Assembly (NCBI GenBank): GCA_030267965.1
Contig: BRYA01000292.1
Location: forward strand, 28,110-77,457
Direction: 5' to 3'
Source of the DNA: Triparma columacea
Taxonomy: Eukaryota; Sar; Bolidophyceae; Parmales; Triparmaceae
Length of the DNA stretch: 49,348 bases
Shown: piece by piece, positions 41,241 to 49,348 of the stretch
Layout of the letters: each line of letters begins with the position of its first letter
Numbering within the stretch: the first letter of the stretch is position 1
Translations under genes and position numbers: made by a program
Notes under the pieces: model-generated
What the model saw: the letters and a program-made list of their open reading frames with translations, nothing else
What the model was told of the DNA's origin: nothing
The model's database searches: none

Positions 41241-44200
41241 ATGCCAATTTACGATATCTTCACTCACACCAAAAAACGCCGCTCCGCCACCTTTTTTTAC
41301 GCACGTCGATTGCCAACGCATGATTTTCAGCACCCAATTAAGATCGTCATGGAGGGCGAGGTTGAAGCAGATGCGGGAGTCGTAAATGCCACCAGCGAGA
41401 CCAACTTCGCCTCCGAGCCACCCTCAGGCCCCAATCGCACACCCTCCACAATATACGGTCCTGTAAATATCGATTACACAGCTCTTGGCCCCGAACAAGC
41501 CGAACTTGTCAAGCTTCTGGATGACCGCGGAGCCGTTGAAGGCATCATAAACAACTCTACCGGCGTCGATGTGAAGGTTATGGAGCTTGCTGATGTCTTC
41601 CATGACGAGCGTGACAAGATCATTGACTTTCTCCTCACCGATTGCGAGCAGGGCAAGTTCCGAAGGAAGACCCTCCGGGAGTATGACGAAAAGAAAGGAG
41701 TCGTTCACAGACTCGTCTGCTGGCATCACTATGGCAGCGGGAATAAGTTTGTCGAATTTCTCCTTGACGTCAAAGTCGTATCTCCTGACAAATCGACGAC
41801 CATTATGGAGTTGGCACCCCATGATGAGGATGATCTTACTGACGAGGCAACTGCAAAGCTTTTCGAGATTCTAGCGTCAACAAATACTAAGACTGTCAAG
41901 CAAGGTGTAATTAAGGGGGAGCTCAGCTTTACTGATTTTGAGTTTGGACAAACTGCAGTCACCGTGGTGGGAACTCTTAAGGCAGAGGAGAGAGCAACAA
42001 AGACGACATCAGAAGTTGACATTAGCACAAACAAAAGCTCTAAGAGTGTGAGATCCAGGACACCTAATGTTGAAGGCAGCAACAGTGGCAGGGTTGAGAA
42101 GGGAGATGTCAAGGCTGCATATGCAGCAGTAAAGGGTATCATGGAGGAGGTCAGGAAGAAGTTCAGACAGCCTGCAGTCATTGACAAGCGGAGACAAAGA
42201 CACTTTGTTGAGGAGGTCATGCCCAATGTGCCAACACTTACTGAGGAAGAGGACAGGATACTGGAAAGTGTTGCAGGGCTGGAGGAGGCACTCTACAAGA
42301 AGGGAAAGAGAGTCAAGGGGACACTGAAGGAGGGCATTGACAAGTTCCGGTGGAGAGAGGGGGACAATGTGTGGGCAGCCTTTGGGGTCACTATAGATAA
42401 GTCAGCAAAGGGTATGTTGGCAGAGCAATTTCTGCTTGACACATTTGAGAAGTCTTTAAAACACTACCAAAAAGAAGGGAACTTGCCAAGGACAGTCAGG
42501 AAGGATTTCGACGGTACTAGAAGTGTGCATTATCATGCAGGCAAGAAGGTCCCTGCCGCCACCAATCGACTTTTTGAGAATTGGTTTGTGTGGAAGGAGG
42601 CCAAACTTGAGAATGGCCGGACTTCCTACATGTTAGCTTTTGTGCCACTGACAGAGTACCCAGGAGGAGGCTTCAAGGACCTCAATAAGGAAGGATTTGT
42701 GCTAGCAGAAGCTACAGGCGTTTACTTCTTCAATGAGATCGCTCCAAATGTCTGTAGAGTCACGCGCATTCAGACTGTTGATCTTCATTTCTCAGGCCTT
42801 CAAAAGACACTGATGGATAAAGCAATCGACTACCTTGCAAAGAGTCAGCTTGTTGAGGCCAACAGGTTGCAGAAGAAGTTCAGGAGGAACGGGAAGGAGG
42901 TTGATGCTGAGGTCAGGGGGGCCTTGGTGGAGAGGATGAGGGAGGGTGTTGAGTTGGAGGAGGACCAGAAGAAGGTGTTTGGGGAGTTGGAGGAGCTCTT
43001 TGGTGGGGAGGATGAAAAAGGGTGGGGGCCTCTTGAGTCACCTTATGGGGGAGTGAAGATGGAGATCAAGTACAAGCAGCAGGAGGAAGGGAAAAAGACA
43101 CTTTGTTTTGGAAGAGCCGAGTGTATCGCTGACTGCTCAGCAGAGGAAGCAGCTGCTTGGTTCTTTGAAAACTGTAGCAGAGAAAGAATGGCTATAAGCA
43201 GAGGAGTTGCTGACGCTGCAAAGCTAGAAATGTGGAAGGGTGGCAAGGGAAGGATCAACGACAAGCTTTTTGCTGTAGTAAAGAAGCTTCCCTTCCCTCT
43301 TCAGAAAAGAGAGTTTGTGATGAGATATGTATGGCAAAAGGGACATCAAGACAGCACCATGTCTGTAGCGTTTGTACCAGCTAAAGAGCAGGTAGACTAT
43401 GGGGGAAATCTAGGAAAACTTGTGCGAGCAACAACAAGTGGCATTCTCACTGCCAAGAATATTGAGGACCATAATGGTGTTCTCCAGTGCAAACTAATAT
43501 TGACCCAGTTTATGGACACAGGAGGGTATATTCCAGTAAAAGTTGTCAGCAACACAATACCACGAGTTCTAGGTGTGATAGCAGAGATCAGGAATTCCTT
43601 CAAGCAGGATGAAGAGGTTGATAGAGCTGCACTGGCCTTGCTTGTCAACATCATTAAGAATAAACCCCAAGATTATACTGACGAGGAGAAGGTTGCAATC
43701 AGGAAGGGGAAAGAGTTTTACGAGAAGTGTAAGGTCGATGAGAACTTTGATGATTTGAAAAGTTCTGATGAGAGGGTCAAGATGAAGCTAGTTCATGTTG
43801 ATGGAGAAAGTCTTTGTACTGGTTTTGCCACTACTGTGGTTGATGCGAGTGTAGAGGAGTGTGCTGCGTTTGAATTCCACATACACTCAAGAGAATACAA
43901 AACTACCGCAAAAGTGAATGGCATACTTGCTTCATCGTTCAAAGAGTCAAACAAACACAATCTGTTTGTACGCCAAATAAGAACTCTTGGCGTCCCTGGG
44001 TTTTCTTATCGAGAAGGAAGAATGAGGGCAATCTGGAAGGTTGAAAGTAATGGCAGTATCATTCTCTCTGTAGCAGACACTGAAGACCTAAAGGAAGAAT
44101 TTCCTCTTGATCCAGGAAGCGTCTTGGTGTCTGCTCACTCAGTCTGGTATTTTGAGTCCCTTCAATCCATAGCCGATGTGGAACAAACAGCCGTGACATT

Positions 44201-47200
44201 TGTTTCTAAGATGGATTTAAAGGGGACAATCCCTACTTCTCTGTCTAACACAATTGCCCCGCAGTTTTTGGCCGCCGTTTCTACACTGCGAAAGAGATTC
44301 GACCAGAGCAAAAAGAATGAAGCCTTTAATAGACAGCAGATTATTAAAAAGTTTGAGGAAATTGCAGTTAAGGGAGCGCCAGGGATTGAAAGTCATTTTG
44401 AAGAGATTCAAGGAGCAAAAGAGATCAGTAGTGCATTGACTGGACAGACATTGATAAAGGCAGAGAAGGGAATGGGATGGGGAAAGACTTCAATAACTGT
44501 GAGAGCATCCCATAAGGAAGTTGCAGCATTCTTCTGGGGCCTTCAAAGTGGAGTTGAATCCCAGCTTGTGATTCACAGAGTCAACAACAAGACACTTATA
44601 GTCACAGTTGAGAGTGAAGGGCAATTCACTGCTGTAAGGTTCTCAGAGGCTGGCCAGATGGAGACAGATCTTGAACTGATGACTAGACAGGAGGGTTTAC
44701 GAAAGGCTGCTAGCAAACAGAGTGTAGTTAAGAATGTGAGTATAGCAACTGATGCTGCTTACTACTTTGACAACCTTCTGAAGAGCACAGAAGCAGGGGA
44801 ACAGGATGGGAGGAGATTTGGAGACCAGCTGATGGAGAGAGTGAAGAAAAGGTATGTTAGGGACAGTAAAGTAGAGGTTGTGAGGGAATTCATTGCTGCC
44901 AATAGGGCACTGAGAGAGATTACAGAGCAGCATGGTTTCATGAGAACTATGCTGTATGCTGTGGTTATGAACAAATTTAAAAGGAGAGCCACAAATGAGG
45001 GAGAAGATAAGAGTGAGGAAGAAGCCAGGGGGTGGGAGATTGGTAGTGCAATGACAGCAGTCATGTTGACCACAGCAACTGCAAAACATGCAGTAGATGA
45101 GTGGGCACATCAATTTACTGAAGTGCAAGAAGTCATGAATGAACAAGTGTGGTTAAGGCCCATGCTTGAGGAGATTGTCATGGATCTACTTATGAAGTCA
45201 AAATTAGGCTTACAAGCAAGGGTGACTGTTGGTGCTGCAACAAGCATGACTGATTTGCTGACTGATGTGTATGTGACATACATGTTTTGGAGTGATAAGA
45301 AGTATGGGTACTTCAAGATTTCTTTGGCAAGTTTGGCAGCGTCAATAGGCATACAGATGCTTTTTGTTTGGTTTCAGAACAGGAAGTTTGGAACAATGAG
45401 GGTGTTAAGGGAATGGTTTCCTATTCTAATTGGCTTTAAGCCTGCAGTTGATGCCTATAGGGTTGCAACTGGAGAAAAACAAAAGGCTGGGCATGCTGTT
45501 GATCCAATGTTCGAGTTGACTACCATGAAATGCGCAGAAATGTTTGCTGAGGCAATCCCTGGAGTGATCATTCAACTTATGGCTATGACAAAGAGGTTGA
45601 AACTTCAGCATGGCTTTCAGTTGCAGTGTCAGCAATTACAACGGGCTTTGCCTCAGCAACAATTAGTTACGACTGGGACACAGACCCTGCTAATAGAGAA
45701 GTGGCTCCAGACTTCTATGGATATATACCTGCAAATGCAAGAAAGAGAACAGTAGTATTTGCGTCCATGTTGCTTTTTACAGCAGGGATGCTTCTAATAA
45801 GGTGTACAACAATAGTCCTTCTTGGGTTGATTGGGGGTCGTTGGGCCGTTCTCTACATTGGCGCTGACCTTGGCCTGTACATTTTGGTTAAGATATTAAG
45901 GGGAGACTTTTGGTACTGGATACCATTTGGGGGAAACATAGAAATTGTGAGTAGCATTATAATGAGAGTGATTGTAAAGATCATTGTAGACTTCACTTCA
46001 ATGGTGCAGTTTAGGCATCCTAATGAAGTTGGTGGAGTGTATTGGTTGTTTGGTCTTCTGTTGACAATGGTAAGTCTACCAGTGTCACAATATATATATC
46101 TATTTTCTCCTTATGTAGATGACAACCCGATTGATATTGCATCATTTATAGTGAAGTATATCATACCAATAACTATCATGTGCCTTGGTGTTTTCTTTTT
46201 TAACATTGAGAAGAAGTACTTGCACACCTTCTGGAGTACACAGAGAGGAAATGACTATTCAATGGCAAGTTTCCTTGAAGGAGAAAATGATGCAATAAGG
46301 TTTAAAGTCTTCAGAAAATCAAGGCATCACTGGGTTTCAATTGAAGGAGAAATTAAGAAATGGGTTGAGTCGAACTGGGTTAGATGGGAGGCAGAGAAGC
46401 CAAAGTGGTTTGATGATGCTATGAGAGCTAGAGTGCCAGTTGAATACATTCCAGGAGCAGGAGATGCTAGAAGGAGAGAGAGTGTTAGGAGAGCAAGTGT
46501 TGATGCTGAAGCTGAGGGTGGTCTAGCAGGTGCTTTAAGAGCAAGTATTAGGAGAGCAAGTGTTGGCTTGGACAATGGAGGCGCATTGGTTTCTTCACAT
46601 GCTGTGAATGATACTACAAATGACTATGCAGGTTTAGATCCTAAACAAATAGGACAGTTGTTGGGAGAGCAACTGTTGGTTGCATTAAGTTTCAGGAATA
46701 AAGGAATGACAAAGGAGGAGGAAGTGAGGTTATTTATAGGGTCAAACTATGTTCTTAGACAGGCTGCAGAGAAGTACACGTTTGTCACACCAATGCTTGG
46801 CACCATTGTCAAGAATAAGCTGTGCAAGTTGAGGAAGGTAGAAGGTAGGGCTGCTGAGCTGGTGGAGAAGGATGGAAGGCTGATTGGAGAGTCTCTAGCG
46901 AGGAGTTTGGCTATTAATACAAAGCCAGTTGCTGCTGTTGATGCCTTCATCTTGAATTTCTCTGCCCTACAGGAGCTTGATGAGAAGTATGAATGGTTCA
47001 GACCTATGCTTGAGACAATTAGCTACAGTCTATTGGAGGAAGTGCCATGGGGGTTGAAGTTGAGGGTTACCATTGGTGCTATCACAAGTATGGCAGATTT
47101 GGTGACTGATGTGTATGTGACATACATGTTTTTGAGTGATGAGAAGGGGGGATACTTCAAGGCTTCTTTGGCAAGTTTGGCAGTGTCGATGGGGATTCAA

Positions 47201-48514
47201 ATGATTTTTGTTTGGGGTCAAAACAGAAATTTGGGGATGAAAAAGGTGCTTAAGGAATGGTTTCCTATTTTGATTGGGTTTAAGCCGGCTGTTGATGCTT
47301 ACAGGGTTGCAAAGGGAGAAAAGCAAGAGACTGGACAAATAATAGATGCACTGACAGAGTTGACTTTGATGAAAGTGATTGAAATGTTTGCTGAGGCCAT
47401 ACCTGGAGTGATTATCCAACTTATGGCTATTTCAACAAACCAAGCAAAGACTTCAAGGGCAGCTTGGGTCTCACTTTCAGTTTCAGCATTGACAACAGGC
47501 TTTGCTTCAGCAACTATCAGTTATGACTATGACACTGACCCAGTGAAGAGAGAGCAAGCACCTGACTTCTATGGGTATGTGCCCGCAAATGCCACCAAAA
47601 GATCTATTATATTTGTTACAATAATGTTCTTCAGTGCAGGCATACTTGTGATAAGGTGCATGACAATAGTAGTGTTAGGGCTTCTTGGTGGAAAATGGGT
47701 CTCTCTCTATGTTGGGGCTGATCTTGGTTTGTATTTGTTAATGAAGATCTTTAGAGGCGATTTTTGGTATTGGCCACAAAGTGCAGAAATAGTATTCAGT
47801 ATTATAGCTAGAACCTTGGTGAAAGTTGTAACTGACTTTACATCAATTGTGCAGTTTAGACATCCTAATGAGGTTGGAGGGATGTATTGGATATTTGGCT
47901 TTGTATTGACAATGGGAAGTCTTCCAGTAGCTATAATTCTAGCTGAAAAAGGAGATATTGCAGACAAGGTGTTCAGATTTGCATGGAAAGTAGTTGGAAT
48001 ATTTATACCATGTACAGTTGTGTTGTTTGCTGTATTTTTCTTTCATATTGAGAAAAAATATTGGGGCACCTTCTACAACTTACAGAGGGGTAAGGACTTA
48101 ACGGTGAAAAATTTCAGAGAGGGTGCTGATGATGTCAAAGCGGTCTTCACATTCCAAAGGTCAAAGCATCATTGGAAGGCAATTGAAGAGGAAGTGAAAA
48201 CTTGGGTAGAGGCAAATTGGGACAGATGGGAGGAGGAGAAGCCAAAATGGTTTGATGATGCAATGAGAGCTAGAGTGCCAGTTGAGTTCATTCCAGGAGC
48301 AGGAGATGCTAGAAAAAGGGAAAGTGTAAGGAGAGCAAGTGTTGATGCTGAAGCTGAGGGTGGTCTAGTAAATGCTTTGAGAGCCAGTATTAGGAGAGCA
48401 AGTGTTGGAGGCGCTGATGGTGGAGATATTATAGTGATTGGAGGTGGGAAGTCTAAAGTAAGCAGTGTTCTGCCAGTAGAAGATAAAGAAGAGAAAGAGG
48501 GTAAAGTGATTTAA
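41241..48514 (+). CDS. Giant START-repeat protein with duplicated multipass membrane module (one frameshift)
   Basis: An intronless coding region of about 2,420 codons. Two long open frames (41241-45755 and about 45593-48514) are offset by -1 and overlap. The start is the ATG at 41241 or the one at 41349. The first half has four START-like lipid-binding domains (about 41550-42000, 42350-42870, 43040-43610 and 43770-44300) and a partial fifth (44460-44690). Typical phrases are KREFVMRYVWQ, TMSVAFVPA and GGYIPVKVVSNTIPRVLG. A helical region follows, then a membrane module beginning VTVGAATSMTDLLTDVYVTYM (45220), with several hydrophobic helices and a tail rich in RRESVRRASVDAEAEGG. The module is repeated from 47060. 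Copy 2 aligns through the frameshift if one A is added at 45590-45592, giving MT.KEVETSAWLSVAV. Either an assembly error or a disabled gene explains it. Function is unknown; membrane-linked lipid sensing or transfer is inference. Confidence 0.82.
44925..48430 (+). repeat. Intragenic tandem duplication of membrane module
   Basis: Copy A (about 44925-46600) and copy B (about 46770-48430) align over their length. The helical lead-ins share RPMLE and a following VT(V/I)GA; the membrane parts share LTDVYVTYMF, EWFPILIGFKPAVDAYRVA and EMFAEAIPGVIIQLMA; the tails share KPKWFDDAMRARVPVE and ASVDAEAEGGL. DNA identity is highest in the tails (46393-46565 against 48240-48410), where runs of more than 15 identical bases occur. 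Confidence 0.9.
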
Positions 48515-49105
48515 ATGTGAAAAAACAACATTCACAAATAGATCAGAAAATAGTTAAAATAACATAAAATGATAAGAAGGATCAACAGGAAAATAGGTAA
48601 AACACAAGTAAGTGTTATTACAAACTAGAAAGTTGAGGGAGGAGAAAAATTAGAGAGTTCAATTTTGTATTGGAATAAAATGAAATAAATTTTAGAGTAG
48701 TGTGTAATGATAAAAAGGATTGTTTGATTGGGGGTGGGAGACTGAGGGTCAGGAAAAGGGGTGTGTGGGAAGAGTATTGAGTAAATGAGGGAAAGGGAGA
48801 GGAGAAAGAAGGAGAGGAGAGAAGTGAGGCTAATCGGGGGTCGTGTAGTTGTTTTTCATGGAGATACAGCGTTAACAGAGTGTATTTAAGTTAGTGGTTG
48901 GTATCAAGAGGGAGGAAGAGGATGGGATTAGATAAGAGAGGGACAGGAAGCGGTGAAGGGGTGTGAAGGGGTAGGGAGAGGCAGTGCAAGAGAATGAAGT
49001 TGGGTGGTTTGGGATGAATAAAAGATGGCAACTGTGGTGTTGATAAAGCAGGCATATTCTCGGGATCGGCACCAAGTGAGGAGACTTGTGCTTGCATTAA
49101 ATTTT
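48515..49105. other. Subtelomeric region without a gene
   Basis: Roughly 590 bp after the giant gene. The first 200 bp are AT-rich; from about 48720 it becomes purine-rich on the plus strand (GGGAGAGGAGAAAGAAGGAG type). Minus-strand open frames here (48872-49097) are translations of low-complexity pyrimidine-rich sequence and not credible genes. Confidence 0.5.
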
Positions 49106-49278
49106 GTGGGAGTGTAAGTGGGAGTGTAAGTGGAAGTCAGAGTTTGGGGTGTGGGAGTGTGGGAGGAAGTTTGAGAGTTGGGGAGTGTGATAGTGTGGTA
49201 GTGTGGGAGTGTGGTAGTGTGGGAGTGTGAGAGTGTGGGAGTGTGGTAGTGTGGGAGTGTAGGAGTGTGGGAGTGGTG
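49106..49278 (+). repeat. Degenerate subtelomeric GTGGGAGTGT repeats
   Basis: A G/T-rich tract of variants of a unit of about 8-10 bases (gtgggagtgt, gtggtagtgt, gtgtgagagt and gtgtaagtgg) runs up to the telomere array. Spacing is irregular. It may be old, decayed terminal repeats or an independent minisatellite. Confidence 0.85.
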
Positions 49279-49348
49279 TTAGGGTTAGGGATAGGGTTAG
49301 GGTTAGGGTTAGGGTTAGGGTTAGGGTTAGGGTTAGGGTTAGGGTTAG
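49279..49348 (+). repeat. Telomere repeat array (TTAGGG)n
   Basis: About 11.7 copies of TTAGGG reach the last base of the window, with one variant ATAGGG as the third unit. The G-rich strand runs 5' to 3' toward the right edge, as expected for a right chromosome end. TTAGGG occurs in animals, fungi and many stramenopiles. Confidence 0.98.

Noticed and set aside
44697..45352. Minus-strand open frames inside the giant gene
   Set aside because: They mirror the plus-strand coding sequence and translate to Ser/Leu/His-rich shadow peptides.
45581..45600. Programmed -1 ribosomal frameshift in the giant gene
   Set aside because: No canonical X XXY YYZ slippery heptamer is present, and module copy B does the same job without a shift. 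A missing base in the AAA run is simpler.
48872..49097. Minus-strand open frames in the subtelomere
   Set aside because: They derive from purine-rich low-complexity DNA and have no domain character.

Overview
The window is nuclear DNA from a microbial eukaryote, most likely a photosynthetic stramenopile alga. Four observations support this. Most genes are cut by short spliceosomal introns (about 65-250 bp, usually a GTGAG donor and a CAG or TAG acceptor). The families are eukaryotic: kinesin, a TRP-like channel, a Rab-like GTPase, PP28 and a METTL5-like methyltransferase. Two proteins carry a secretory signal followed by a twin-arginine thylakoid-type signal, as expected for a secondary plastid. 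The right edge ends in a TTAGGG telomere array, so this is a chromosome end. The lineage assignment is inference; pelagophyte- or bolidophyte-like algae would fit.

Layout. 1-779: gene-poor, with an imperfect direct repeat. 780-8270: four minus-strand genes (TPR protein, phosphoglycerate kinase, TauE/SafE carrier, ketopantoate-reductase-like enzyme), with an AT-rich island at about 6740-7210. 8271-15233: plastid-type DUF4336 protein, PLP-dependent serine/histidine-type decarboxylase and M17 leucyl aminopeptidase. 15234-23208: a 1449-residue protein with seven EF-hands, head-to-head with a divergent kinesin-FHA protein. 23282-30001: flavin amine oxidase, TRP-like channel, possible flagellar protein and a small membrane protein with an acidic tail. 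30166-35551: Rab-like GTPase, thylakoid-lumen-type degenerate histidine phosphatase, and a PP28 protein with an added SAP domain. 35755-38377: an LRR membrane protein broken by an 810-bp assembly gap. 38631-40592: zinc-binding protein with a SUMO-interaction motif, and the METTL5-like enzyme. 41241-48514: a giant intronless gene with START-like repeats and a duplicated multipass membrane module, carrying one apparent frameshift. 48515-49348: subtelomere and telomere.

Gene models were rebuilt by hand from splice sites and reading phase, and every multi-exon model closes in frame. Several genes have a first coding exon of only 8-38 nt, so their true starts lie upstream of the long open frames. 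The genome is compact: convergent genes are about 70-165 bp apart and several divergent pairs share 115-205 bp.

There is no operon-like functional cluster. The loosest theme is calcium and cytoskeleton (EF-hand protein, kinesin, TRP-like channel, possible flagellar protein) between 15 and 30 kb. The most unusual locus is the telomere-adjacent START and membrane giant.
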